Positions 55,816 through 64,000 of a DNA stretch of 64,000 bases are shown here, piece after piece. The notes under the pieces are model-generated. The model saw only the letters and a program-made list of their open reading frames with translations, had not been told where the DNA came from and did no database searches. The stretch comes from Thermosipho japonicus. Its GTDB lineage: Bacteria > Thermotogota > Thermotogae > Thermotogales > Fervidobacteriaceae. Each line of letters opens with the position of its first letter. Within the stretch, counting starts at the first letter, position 1. The stretch lies in the NCBI RefSeq assembly GCF_014201655.1, contig NZ_JACHEX010000003.1:1-64000 (forward strand), in the 5' to 3' direction. The position numbers were made by a program, and so were the translations under genes.

Positions 55816-56492
55816 TAAAAGTAGCTATTATAGATGATGAATACTATGCAAGAGAAAGTTTAAAAGATCTAATAAATGAAATGACAAACTTTGAAATAGT
55901 AGGTTGCTTTGAAAGTGTGCAAGATTTTTTGAAAAATAAAAAAAACAACGAACCTGATGTTATCTTCTTGGACATAGAAATGCCATCTGTAAATGGCATC
56001 AAAGCTTCAAAATACCTTAATAAATACGAAATAGTTTTTGTTACTGCCTATTCGGAATACGCCGTTGACGCTTTTGAGGTAAATGCTCTTGATTATCTAA
56101 CAAAACCTGTGTCAGAAATCAGGTTTCTTGAGACTATAAAAAGAATAGAAGAAAAACTAAGTAAAAAAGTTATTAATACAATTGCTGTTGAACATAACAA
56201 CGAGATAATTTTCTTAAATTTTGATGACATATTATACTTTGAATATTTTGATAAAAATATCATTGCAATTACAAAAAATGATGAATATGTAATAAAGCAT
56301 TACAAAAGCCTTGGAAGTTTAGAAAAAGATCTTCCACAAAACTTTGTTAGAATCCACAAATCATATATCATCAACCTCAACTTCATTGAGAAATTTATCA
56401 AAGAACCTATCTCTCTTGAAATGAAAAATAAAAAATTACTTCCCATAGGAAAAACTCACCTAAAAGAAGTCAGGAAAATTTTAAAAATATAG
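55812..56492 (+). CDS. LytTR-family response regulator
   Basis: 226 residues. Receiver domain with acidic pocket DDEYYAR, phosphoacceptor D54 (FLDIEMP) and Lys in TKPVSEI. The C-terminal LytTR DNA-binding domain covers about 120-225 (NFVRIHKSYIINLNFIEKF). Partner of the overlapping kinase. Its most likely target is the cstA promoter region, which contains an inverted repeat. Confidence 0.93.
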   Translation: MIKVAIIDDEYYARESLKDLINEMTNFEIVGCFESVQDFLKNKKNNEPDVIFLDIEMPSVNGIKASKYLNKYEIVFVTAYSEYAVDAFEVNALDYLTKPVSEIRFLETIKRIEEKLSKKVINTIAVEHNNEIIFLNFDDILYFEYFDKNIIAITKNDEYVIKHYKSLGSLEKDLPQNFVRIHKSYIINLNFIEKFIKEPISLEMKNKKLLPIGKTHLKEVRKILKI

Positions 56493-56524
56493 CCTTTGTC
56501 AAGAAAAAATAATACCTTTTGTTC

Positions 56525-56555
56525 CTAAAAAATGGCCGTTTAGGCCATTTTTTTT
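56525..56555 (+). terminator. Terminator after the two-component genes
   Basis: The stem AAATGGCC / GGCCATTT is followed by an eight-base T-run. Confidence 0.9.
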
Positions 56556-56580
56556 AACGTATAAGATTAAGTTGCCTATT

Positions 56581-56613
56581 CTAATGATAAATTAGATTTT
56601 GGAAAATCATTAG
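56581..56613 (+). promoter_or_regulatory. Inverted repeat in the cstA leader
   Basis: CTAATGAT (56581-56588) and ATCATTAG (56606-56613) are perfect inverted copies 17 bases apart, ending just before the GAGGAGGG ribosome-binding site. It could be an operator (for the LytTR regulator or another) or an mRNA hairpin affecting translation. Confidence 0.5.
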
Positions 56614-56629
56614 AGAGGAGGGATATTTT

Positions 56630-58315
56630 ATGAATTCTTTGATACTAGCTATCCTAGCATTCGTTGGTTACTGGGTGGCATATAACACATATGGAAAGTG
56701 GATATCAAAGAAGATCTTTGGATTAAATGACAAAAATCCTGTCCCAGCAAAAGAATTTGAAGATGGTGTTGATTTTGTTCCAACAAAAAAACATATTTTG
56801 CTTGGTCACCACTTTACTACTATAGCAGGTACAGGCCCTATTGTAGGTCCCGCAATAGGCGTCATCTGGGGATGGGTCCCAGCATTCATATGGGTGTTTT
56901 TTGGCTCAATATTTATGGGTGCAGTCCATGACTTTACTTCACTTGTAATTTCAGCAAGACACCAGGGTAAAACCATTGGTGAATTAACGGGAAACTTAAT
57001 AAATGAAAGAACAGCTAAAATATTTTTAGTGCTTATACAATTTTTGCTATGGATAGTATTGGCTGTCTTTGCTATGATAGTTGCTTTGCTATTTATTATG
57101 TACCCACAAGCTGTATTTCCAGTATGGATGGAAATCCCAATTGCAATGTGGTTAAGTTACATGGTATATAACAAAGGAAAAAATGATACGTTATATTCCA
57201 TAATTGCAATAATATTAATGTATGTAACAATTGCTATTGGTGTAGTGTTCCCAATTAGTGGTATATCACTTCTTGGCTGGATATATATTTTAATGATTTA
57301 TGTATTTATAGCCTCTACTATGCCTGTTCATAAGTTACTACAGCCAAGAGATTATATAAACTCTCACGAACTTTTAATTGCTATGGCACTATTAGTACTA
57401 GGCGTTATAATTGGACATCCTAAAATAGTTGCTCCTGCATTCCAAACAGTCCCAGATGCACCTCCTATATTCCCAATTTTATTCATTACAATAGCATGTG
57501 GTGCTATTTCAGGATTTCATAGTTTGGCAGCTTCCGGTACAACAGTCAAACAAATGGAAAAGGAAACCGACGCACACTTGATAGGATATGGTGGAATGAT
57601 CCTTGAAGGTGTTTTGGCTACAATAGTAATTATTGCCGTTACCGCTGGACTTGGAATGAATGGTGGAGGAGTACAAGCATTTACATCACATTATGCATCA
57701 TGGGCAACAGCAAGTGGTTTAGGCGCAAAATTAGCAGCCGTTATTAATGGATCCGCTAATTTAATGCATTCATACGGCATACCACTAGATTTAGCAAAGA
57801 CAATAATGGCAGTGTTTATAGTTTCTTTTGCAGGAACAACAATGGACTCATCAACAAGGATTCAAAGATTTGCACTGCAAGAATTATTCTCCAATAAAAA
57901 AGGAGAAGTAGTAGTTAAACCTTTAAAAAACAGGTTTATCGCTACTGCAATAGTAATATTAGCAGCTCTAGCACTAGCACTATCAACTGGTGATGGTAAA
58001 GGTGCTTTAACATTGTGGCCAGTATTTGGTGCATTAAATCAATTACTTGCTGCTCTAGCCCTATTAATTGGTACGGTCTATTTAGCTAAAAAGAAAAAAC
58101 CAATATGGATTACAGGAATACCAATGATATTTATGTTTATAATAACACTATATGCAACAGTATTAAATCTCAAAAAATTTATAAGTGGAGGAAATGGTCT
58201 ATTAATATTCGTAACTATTTCAACACTTGTAATTGCTCTATGGATAATGATAGAAGGATTTATAGCTATCTTTAAGTCTAACAAAGAAATTGTACCTGTG
58301 GAAGAAGAAATTTAA
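56630..58315 (+). CDS. cstA: CstA-family carbon starvation / pyruvate or peptide transporter
   Basis: 561 residues with about 14 membrane helices. The CstA signatures HHFTTIAGTGPIVGPAIGV and FMGAVHDF are clear. Lacks the longer E. coli C-terminus, as in short CstA forms. Family members import pyruvate (BtsT) or peptides. The LytS/LytTR pair immediately upstream matches the BtsSR-BtsT arrangement of E. coli, so induced pyruvate uptake is a reasonable guess. A GAGGAGGG site precedes ATG 56630. Confidence 0.92.
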   Translation: MNSLILAILAFVGYWVAYNTYGKWISKKIFGLNDKNPVPAKEFEDGVDFVPTKKHILLGHHFTTIAGTGPIVGPAIGVIWGWVPAFIWVFFGSIFMGAVHDFTSLVISARHQGKTIGELTGNLINERTAKIFLVLIQFLLWIVLAVFAMIVALLFIMYPQAVFPVWMEIPIAMWLSYMVYNKGKNDTLYSIIAIILMYVTIAIGVVFPISGISLLGWIYILMIYVFIASTMPVHKLLQPRDYINSHELLIAMALLVLGVIIGHPKIVAPAFQTVPDAPPIFPILFITIACGAISGFHSLAASGTTVKQMEKETDAHLIGYGGMILEGVLATIVIIAVTAGLGMNGGGVQAFTSHYASWATASGLGAKLAAVINGSANLMHSYGIPLDLAKTIMAVFIVSFAGTTMDSSTRIQRFALQELFSNKKGEVVVKPLKNRFIATAIVILAALALALSTGDGKGALTLWPVFGALNQLLAALALLIGTVYLAKKKKPIWITGIPMIFMFIITLYATVLNLKKFISGGNGLLIFVTISTLVIALWIMIEGFIAIFKSNKEIVPVEEEI

Positions 58316-58409
58316 AAAAATTTATCTCTATGCAAAAATCAATAAACAAACACTCCCAAAAAGCTATAAATACACTGAACTCAAGAAATGATTCAAGATA
58401 AAAAAGAAA

Positions 58410-58899
58410 TGAAAAACACCCCCGAAGTGGTACAATAATGCCAACAAAGGGGGTGTTTTTCTTTGACTAAGAAAGGGAAAAAGTTTAGAAAACATCCTTT
58501 GAATATAAAGAAAGAAGCCATTAGACTTTACATGGATGAAAAACTTCCTAAGAAAATTATTGTTTCTCTCTTAGGTGTTCCTGAAAGTAGAATGCAATTG
58601 TGGATAAAGAATTATTTAGCATATGATAGTACTGAACTTAAAAAAGGCAGACCAAAGAAAAAAAGAATATACACAATTCTACAATTAAGAAAGATATCAA
58701 GCAAGATTAAAAAACATGGCTTCGAAAAAGTTTCAAAGCCATGCTGTTTGAAAAGTAAATTATTATCTTTTTTATTCGTCTCACTTATGGAAGTAAGTTC
58801 AACAAAAAATGTTTTTATATCAACTTTGATTAATAATTTTCAATCAGCCTTTGAATTTATGGCTTCTGATATGATAAAATTATTATGCCAATAATATGT
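58410..58899 (+). mobile_element. Truncated insertion-sequence remnant
   Basis: Begins with TGAAAAACACCCCCGAAGTG, typical of an IS terminal repeat starting TG, and continues into a helix-turn-helix transposase orfA. A 12-bp perfect inverted repeat (AAAAACACCCCC at 58412-58423, GGGGGTGTTTTT at 58449-58460) flanks the leader. No matching right end is seen. After about 58700 the reading frame no longer looks like a transposase, so the element is broken there. Confidence 0.6.
58463..58894 (+). pseudogene. Transposase OrfA-like fragment with helix-turn-helix domain
   Basis: 143-residue frame starting at TTG behind GGGGGTG. Residues 1-75 (KHPLNIKKEAIRLYMDEKLP, VSLLGVPESRMQLWIKNYL, KKGRPKKK) are a transposase-type helix-turn-helix as in IS3-family OrfA proteins. 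The remainder, after about residue 80, is unrelated low-quality sequence and there is no OrfB. A hairpin CATGGCTT / AAGCCATG-like at 58714-58744 marks the change. Non-functional. Confidence 0.65.
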
Positions 58900-58903
58900 T
58901 ATT

Positions 58904-58944
58904 CAACATAATGTTGCCCAACATAATGTTCGAAAACATATAAT
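58904..58944 (+). promoter_or_regulatory. Tandem palindromes and -10 box before the DUF234 ATPase gene
   Basis: CAACATAATGTTG (58904-58916) and CAACATAATGTTC (58919-58931) are palindromic copies 15 bp apart. TATAAT follows at 58939-58944. The repeats cover the -35 position, as an operator for a repressor would. Confidence 0.6.
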
Positions 58945-58967
58945 AGTTGTATCGAGAGGTGATTTTA

Positions 58968-60350
58968 ATGGAGTTTTATAATAGAAAAAAAGAGCTGGAA
59001 TTTTTTGATGAAATTAAATCTCAAAAGCAAAAAAATCTTTTTATAGTTGTTTACGGAAGAAGAAGGATTGGAAAAACTACACTCGTAAGAAAAGCTTTCG
59101 AAAAAGAAGAAAATGTTTTCTACTATTTTGTGGATGTTTTAAATCCAAATAACTTGCTTGAAAAAATTAGTCTTTCTTTTTCAAAAGCTGTTTTTAAAGA
59201 TTGGTACGATTTGTTTCTAGAACTTTTTGAAAAATTTGAGTTTGTCATTTTCGATGAATTTCAAAATTTTAATAAAGTTTCCCCGTCCATACTTTTTTCT
59301 CTTCAAAAAGCATGGGATGAAATTAAATACAGAAACCATAGCACAAAGCTTATTGTACTAGGTTCATACGTTGGACTTATGAAAAAACTATTTTACGATA
59401 ACAAAATGCCACTTTTTGGTAGAAAAGATTATTTAGTAAATATTTCTGAATTTCCATTAAGTGAATCAATAAAATTACTTTTAAACTTTGGATTCTCAAC
59501 AAAAGAAGCATTCGAGATATATTCATTAACTGGTGGGATCCCAAATTATCTTTTGCTTTTTAAAGAAAAAAAATCTTTAAAAAGTCATATTTTTGACCTG
59601 TTTTTAAAAGATTATGCTCCTTTAAAAAATGAAGGGGAAAATATCCTAGTATTAGAATTTGGAAGTGAGCACAAAAGCTATTTTTCAATTCTAGAGTCAA
59701 TCTCAGGTAGCCCAAAAACTATTTCTGAGATTTCAGACTTATCAAAGATTGAAAAAACTTCACTTCCACGTTATTTAAAAGAATTAGAAGAAGAATATGA
59801 AATTGTAAAATCTATTGAACCACTTTTCCCTCAAAAAAAGAGAATGAAAAAATACAAAATAAATGATTTTTATTTTGACTTCTATTTTAATTTTATACGA
59901 AAATACATTTCAACTATAGAATTTTCTCCTGAAAAAGCGCTAGAGTTAATATGGAAAAATCTTCCACAATATTTTGGATTAAAATTTGAAACAATTTGTC
60001 AAAGATTTTTGAAAGAAACACCAGAAGTTTTAGGATTTATTCCAGAGAAAATTGGAAATACGTGGGGAAAAGTTCCTGGAAAGAAAAATGAATCATTTGA
60101 TATTGACATAGTTGCATATGACTCAGAAAATGTTGTTTTTGGTGAATGCAAATGGACTAACAAAAAAGTTGGTATGGAGGATTATAAAAAATTGTTGATT
60201 AGAAGCAGCTATGTAAATTGTGGAGAGAGAAAGAAAAAATATATTCTCTTTTCAAAAGAAGGGTTTGAAAAAGAATTACTAGGTATCAAAGACTTAATTT
60301 TATTAACCCCTGAAGATATGGTAGAAAAAATTAAATCAAACGTACCATAA
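58968..60350 (+). CDS. Archaeal-type AAA ATPase with C-terminal DUF234 nuclease-like domain
   Basis: 460 residues. ATG 58968 follows GAGAGGTG. N-terminal ATPase_2-type NTPase: Walker A YGRRRIGKTTL (about 29-39) and Walker B VIFDEFQNF (about 100). A winged helix lies in the middle (SLPRYLKELEEEYEIV). The C-terminal DUF234 region has FDIDIVAYD and FGECKW, resembling the D...ExK core of restriction-like nucleases. Such ATPases are patchy, often mobile, and of uncertain role; defence has been suggested for relatives. A degenerate second copy of its 3' end lies at 62044-62197. Confidence 0.85.
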   Translation: MEFYNRKKELEFFDEIKSQKQKNLFIVVYGRRRIGKTTLVRKAFEKEENVFYYFVDVLNPNNLLEKISLSFSKAVFKDWYDLFLELFEKFEFVIFDEFQNFNKVSPSILFSLQKAWDEIKYRNHSTKLIVLGSYVGLMKKLFYDNKMPLFGRKDYLVNISEFPLSESIKLLLNFGFSTKEAFEIYSLTGGIPNYLLLFKEKKSLKSHIFDLFLKDYAPLKNEGENILVLEFGSEHKSYFSILESISGSPKTISEISDLSKIEKTSLPRYLKELEEEYEIVKSIEPLFPQKKRMKKYKINDFYFDFYFNFIRKYISTIEFSPEKALELIWKNLPQYFGLKFETICQRFLKETPEVLGFIPEKIGNTWGKVPGKKNESFDIDIVAYDSENVVFGECKWTNKKVGMEDYKKLLIRSSYVNCGERKKKYILFSKEGFEKELLGIKDLILLTPEDMVEKIKSNVP

Positions 60351-60512
60351 AATTCTCATATTTTTTGATACAATTTCTACGTCATTTCACCATCAGAGTA
60401 ATATTTATTTGAATTTGTTTTTGTAAATCATTATTAAGCACGAATAACATGAGTTACTCATAACATTTGAAATAGAACCCAATATTTTCCTTAAGGATCG
60501 AGATTTAGCTTT
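60351..60512. other. Intergenic, nothing recognised
   Basis: AT-rich spacer between convergent ATPase genes. No clear terminator hairpin, repeat or small gene is visible. Confidence 0.4.
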
Positions 60513-61777
60513 TTAAATACTTTTAAAATTATCAGAAACAACTTTTTTCATTTCATAAAAAGGTATTATTTTGACCTTTGTTTTATCCAATTTTTCTTCA
60601 TGCTTAGATAGCAAATTTACAACTATGGCTTCTTTTGGTTGATACTTTTTAATGAAACTTCTTAAAGCTCTTGTAATTTTAAATTTTTTTAGATTTGTAT
60701 ATTTAACTTCTATAGGAATATAATTTATACCTTTTCTTAAAATAAAATCAACTTCAGCTTTGTCTTTTGTTCTCCAATAATGAATAGAAAAATCGTATTT
60801 TTTTGATAAATAATACAGATTTATATAAACAAAATTCTGAAATAAAAAACTGAAGTCATTTACATTCCCAAATTCACCAGATGCATAATTTTTTAAACCC
60901 AAATCTTTAAAATAACAAACCGGGGATTTCGTTAATTCCTTTGCCTTATTTGTGAAAAATGGTTGGATTGAGTCAATTACATAAGTTTTTTGAAGATACC
61001 AGATATAATTTTTTAAAGTTTTTGTAGATATTCCTGTTTCTGATGAAAGATTCGAAAAATTAAGAGTTTTACCAGTTAAATGTGATAGTATTCTAACTAA
61101 TAAATTAAACTCACTGATTTTGGCAACTCTTAAAAGACTAACAATATCCTTTTCTATGTAACTTTGATAAATTTCTTTGATTATCTCATTTTTTTCTTTT
61201 AAACTTGTTTCAAGTATAACTCGAGGATAACCTCCAAAATTCATATATTCTTCTAAAAAAGATAGAGTTTTAGTTTCTTCTAAACTAAAAAATTTTTCTA
61301 GTTTATTTTCGTATTTATAATCTGTTTTGTAATTTACAAATTCTTCAAAAGTTATAGTTGGAAGTTCAAAAATTCTTTTTCTTCCAGCAGTGATTCTTGA
61401 ATTTTTTCTTTAAGCTCAATACTTCCTGAACCTGAAACTATGAACTTATATGGTAAATTCATATCATATATTCCCTTTAAAAATAATCCAGCATTTTCTT
61501 TTCTCTGTATTTCATCTATAAATACATAACCTTTAGAATCGCCTATTTCTAATTCAATTTTTTTTAATAAATCTGCTTGAGATTTAAAATACTTCATTTC
61601 TTCTTCTATATCAAGATTCAAAAACAAAGTTTTTTCTCCAGATGAAATAAGTTCATTTTCAATAATTTTCATTAATGTAGTTTTTCCACTTTGTCGTGGG
61701 CCGGTAATAACTGTAATTTCAGGTTTGTTTAAATGTTCTTTTATCTCTTTAAGCAGCTCTCTTTTTATTAGATTCAT
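60513..61777 (-). pseudogene. AAA_14/DUF4143 ATPase split by a frameshift
   Basis: Two reading frames make one protein. The first (61777-61352) holds Walker A TGPRQSGKTTL, Walker B YVFIDEIQR and the FIVSGSGSIEL sensor. The second (through 60513) holds the DUF4143 C-terminal domain with GGYPRVI, the helix-turn-helix FSNLSSETGISTKTLKNYI and WRTKDKAEVDFIL. At about 61385-61388 one base appears missing: the -1 frame continues as GRKRIFELPTITFEEFVNYK, restoring the usual GR...F.L..L.F motif, and stays open to the next frame. No classical slippery heptamer is present, so it is most likely a recent pseudogene. Confidence 0.85.
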
Positions 61778-62043
61778 ATTTTCATCCTCTTTTTGAAAAT
61801 ATATTCATTTAATTTATATCACGAAAATTTAGGAAGTATACTTCTAATTTAGTACGATATTTTGAGAAATATACTTTATAAATAGCCCGATATTTTATGA
61901 AGTAGTTTAGAAAAAAATAAAATAAAAAGCAATAAATTCAAAATTTTAGGAGGAAGTCTTTCCGATTTTAATATTCCAAAAACTATTAACGATTATCTCC
62001 ATTTCGCACCCTACTAATTACTTTTTCTATTTGTTGCATACAG
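61778..62043. other. Degenerate AT-rich region with a possible coding fragment
   Basis: No intact gene. A stretch at about 61940-62010 reads on the plus strand as LGGSLSDFNIPKTINDYL before stopping, and could be the remains of a gene now lost. It has no start codon with a ribosome-binding site. Confidence 0.35.
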
Positions 62044-62197
62044 CCAGAAAATGTTGCTTTTGGTAAATGCAATTGGACTGACAAAAAATTGATTTGGAGG
62101 ATTATAAAAAGTTGTTGATTAGAAGCAGCTATGTGGATTGTAGAGAGAGAAAAAATATATTCTCTTTCCAAAAGCAGGGTTTGAAAATGAATTATAT
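62044..62197 (+). pseudogene. Degenerate duplicate of the DUF234 ATPase 3' end
   Basis: Closely matches the part of the ATPase gene at about 60124-60282. The 20-base block GTTGATTAGAAGCAGCTATG is identical in both, and the flanks differ by substitutions and 1-base and larger indels. Reading starts PENVAFGKCNWTDKK (compare SENVVFGECKWTNKK) and then breaks frame. It marks a former second copy on the other side of the DUF4143 gene. Confidence 0.8.
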
Positions 62198-62355
62198 GGT
62201 AAAGTAAAGCAAATAGTAGTTACTTTGTTTATTTGATAATATACAAACTATTTTTTAACAATATATGAAATTTTAGTTATTACAACTTGACTTTTACAAA
62301 AAAAGTATGGTAGTATTTTGTTAGGTTGATTTCTTTATTTTTAGGGAGGATAGGG

Positions 62356-62736
62356 ATGAGTAAATCGGTTATTGTGAGTGATTTACACATCGGTGACATG
62401 TCTGATGCTGATGATTTTTATACCTCCGGTAATTTTGAAAAATTTATAGCCTTTCTTGAATATATTGAAAAAGATGAGGAAATAGAAAAAATAATTATAG
62501 CAGGCGATTTATTTGAACTATGGCAATGTAAAGTTGAAAAAATTCTACAAATGTATGTTGATTTATGGAAAGTTTTACTTAAATTAAAAGAAACAGGAAA
62601 AAAGATAATTTATATCCCCGGCAATCATGATTCCCTTCCTTTTGCAAAGTTAGTTTACAAATATTTTTATTCCTACCTTTTGATTTCGCTTATACTTAAA
62701 TTATTTAATACTTCGAAAAGATTGGAGAGATTTTGA
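62356..62736 (+). pseudogene. Truncated metallophosphoesterase
   Basis: 126 residues from ATG 62356 behind GGGAGG. The first three calcineurin-like motifs are present: SDLHIGD (DxH), AGDLFELW (GDxxD/E) and PGNHDS (GNHD), as in LpxH-like phosphatases. The C-terminal histidine motifs (GHxH) needed for the second half of the di-metal site are absent, and the protein ends in LKLFNTSKRLERF. Normal relatives are about twice as long. It is probably inactive; the stop overlaps the HEPN-RES start (TGATG). Confidence 0.75.
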
Positions 62737-63956
62737 TGAAAAATGATGAAAATTATTGTTGTACAAAGTGTTTTGAAGATAACCATATAAAAGATTACAT
62801 AAAAAGCAAAGGAACAATAGGAAAATGTAGTATATGCCAAAAGGAGAACGTTCATATTTCAAAATTTTCTGATGTTGCTAATTTTATTATAGAAGGTTTG
62901 AGAAAAGCATACGATATCGTTGAAAATGAAGGATTCTGGGATCCAGAGGCAAAATGCTTTAAAAACCCTGTAAATGATAACAATATAGGGAAATCAATAT
63001 TTAAAATACTCTTTTCTGAAGAAAAGATCTTTTCTAACGATTTTGATGAAAAAGCTGCAAAAGAATTTTTGCAAAAGTTAATGAATTCTATTAAACCAAC
63101 TAAAAGAGATATAGCAAAAGGTGATAACGATTTGTACTCTGATATAGAAAGTCCAAATTGGATGTTTATAGGTGAGTTTTATTATTCTGAGGATGAGGAA
63201 AAAAAGAAAAAATTATTTTATTCTTGGAATGAGTTCAAAAAAGTTACAAAATATAATTTTAGATTCTTTGACGTATCCAAATGTAAAAAAAGAATAGAAT
63301 TACTTAGGGAACTTAAAAACATATTTAATAAAATGGAAAAAGAACTTCCAGAAGGTAAAACACTTTATCGATCAAGGATTTACAACAATCCTCTCGAAAA
63401 TTTAAAAATACCTTGTGATATAGGACCAGCACCGATTAATAATACAAAAAATAATAGGTTTAGCCCAGCTGGTATATCTTACATGTATTTATCAGAAGAT
63501 ATGGAAACTTGTATTAATGAAGTAAACCCACAAATAAAAGATAATGTACTCGTCGGGGAATTTAAATTGAAAAAGAAAATAAATATATTAAATTTAACAG
63601 ATAGTCCAGTTAAAAGTATATTTTGTAATGATTATGACCACAAAGTAAGAATGATTTTCAAAAATTTTATAATTAAATTTGCTGAAGAAGTCAGTAAACC
63701 AATGAAAATAAGCGATAACAAAGAAATTGAATATGTACCTACGCAAGTTTTATCAGAATATGTTAGAAAGCTTGGATATAAAGGAATAATGTATAAAAGC
63801 TCATTGAATAAAGATAGTTATAATTATGTTCTCTTCTTTGGACCAGAAGATGATAATAACGAATATATTGAGTACTTTGAAAACTATTTAGAACTTAAAA
63901 ATTTATTCAATGTTGAAATAACTAAGATTAAAATAACTTATAAAAAGAAAAACTAA
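62736..63956 (+). CDS. HEPN/RES-NTD and RES-domain protein (toxin-like NAD+-degrading enzyme)
   Basis: 406 residues. ATG 62736 overlaps the upstream stop and follows GGAGAG. An N-terminal zinc-ribbon-like segment (CTKC, then CSIC about 25 residues later) precedes a HEPN/RES N-terminal helical region (about 45-200). The C-terminal RES domain (about 205-370) has LYRSRIYN, RFSPAGISYMYLSED and CINEVNP, carrying the Arg, Glu and Ser positions for which the family is named. RES toxins such as MbcT degrade NAD+. A downstream gene with its own ribosome-binding site begins 19 bp later and may be its partner. Confidence 0.75.
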   Translation: MKNDENYCCTKCFEDNHIKDYIKSKGTIGKCSICQKENVHISKFSDVANFIIEGLRKAYDIVENEGFWDPEAKCFKNPVNDNNIGKSIFKILFSEEKIFSNDFDEKAAKEFLQKLMNSIKPTKRDIAKGDNDLYSDIESPNWMFIGEFYYSEDEEKKKKLFYSWNEFKKVTKYNFRFFDVSKCKKRIELLRELKNIFNKMEKELPEGKTLYRSRIYNNPLENLKIPCDIGPAPINNTKNNRFSPAGISYMYLSEDMETCINEVNPQIKDNVLVGEFKLKKKINILNLTDSPVKSIFCNDYDHKVRMIFKNFIIKFAEEVSKPMKISDNKEIEYVPTQVLSEYVRKLGYKGIMYKSSLNKDSYNYVLFFGPEDDNNEYIEYFENYLELKNLFNVEITKIKITYKKKN

Positions 63957-63974
63957 ATTATGGAGAGTGATTTT

Positions 63975-64000
63975 ATGCTTTTTGACTTAGATGATATTAA
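63975..64000 (+). CDS. Start of a gene cut by the window edge
   Basis: ATG 63975 follows GGAGAGTGATTTT and reads MLFDLDDI to the edge. It has the same spacing and ribosome-binding-site type as the HEPN-RES gene, so the two are probably one operon. The product cannot be named. Confidence 0.6.

Noticed and set aside
58904-58931. Tandem palindromes considered as a CRISPR array
   Set aside because: Only two 13-bp copies with 2-bp separation and no spacers; they fit an operator better. No CRISPR array or cas gene was seen anywhere in the window.
61380-61395. Programmed -1 frameshifting in the DUF4143 ATPase
   Set aside because: No X XXY YYZ slippery heptamer in the right frame and no clear downstream stem; a simple deletion explains it.

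Overview
The window looks like a piece of a Thermosipho-type chromosome (phylum Thermotogota: anaerobic, thermophilic, sheathed bacteria). The DNA is AT-rich. NusG carries the long internal domain known from Thermotoga. The gene order rpmG-tRNA(Trp)-secE-nusG-rplK-rplA matches that group. There are many signal-peptide proteins rich in beta-strands that would suit an outer 'toga', and B12-dependent and anaerobic ribonucleotide reductases occur together. The genus is inferred from protein character only; no database was searched.

Layout. 1-5355: NrdR-box-controlled nrdD-nrdG-nrdJ operon (class III and class II ribonucleotide reductases). 5354-6562: ribokinase and two tRNAs. 6629-15834: a minus-strand cluster of seven envelope genes combining beta-barrel-like proteins, lipoproteins, starch/glycogen-binding-like modules, repeated OB-folds and a lipoprotein thermonuclease. 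15977-21138: glycerol / glycerol-3-phosphate catabolic operon whose leader carries a terminator and whose last gene is the antiterminator GlpP. 21164-22844: GGDEF sensor and tRNA-Leu. 23001-33139: housekeeping genes (clpX, tsaD, CBS-ATPase regulator, hflKC, rubrerythrin, glyQS, rodA). 33190-37502: translation and transcription block (rpsF-ssb-rpsR, rpmG, secE, nusG, rplK, rplA) interleaved with five tRNAs. 37558-37927: three minus-strand tRNAs. 37960-41597: two more GGDEF proteins, a GNAT enzyme and dihydrofolate reductase. 41672-45430: NSS transporter with its tiny MetS-like subunit, and an S9 peptidase. 45435-50329: bacterial alpha-2-macroglobulin with two overlapping accessory genes. 50626-53825: carbohydrate/glycerol-phosphate-type ABC importer lacking its ATPase. 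53882-58315: LytS/LytTR two-component system followed by a CstA transporter. 58410-64000: a decaying accessory region with an IS remnant, an archaeal-type ATPase, a frameshifted DUF4143 ATPase, a degenerate duplicate of the first ATPase, a truncated metallophosphoesterase and a HEPN-RES toxin-like protein.

How the parts fit. Most of the window is core physiology arranged in short operons. Consensus sigma-70-type promoters are clear at the tRNA genes. Two regions are unusual. The first is the envelope cluster at 6.6-15.8 kb. The domain set of the Bacillus YhcR nuclease (OB-folds plus thermonuclease) appears here split among separate lipoproteins and barrel proteins, next to proteins carrying glycogen-binding-like modules. 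I propose a surface polymer capture and degradation system, for nucleic acid and/or alpha-glucan. The second is the accessory end at 58-64 kb, with toxin/defence-type genes and duplicated, broken ATPases. Smaller points of interest are the GlpP target in the glp leader, possible ribosomal-protein autoregulatory leaders before rpsF and rplK, the CX5CX2C motif in NrdG, a tRNA-Arg with GCG anticodon, and the break of the usual rplKAJL-rpoBC order after rplA.
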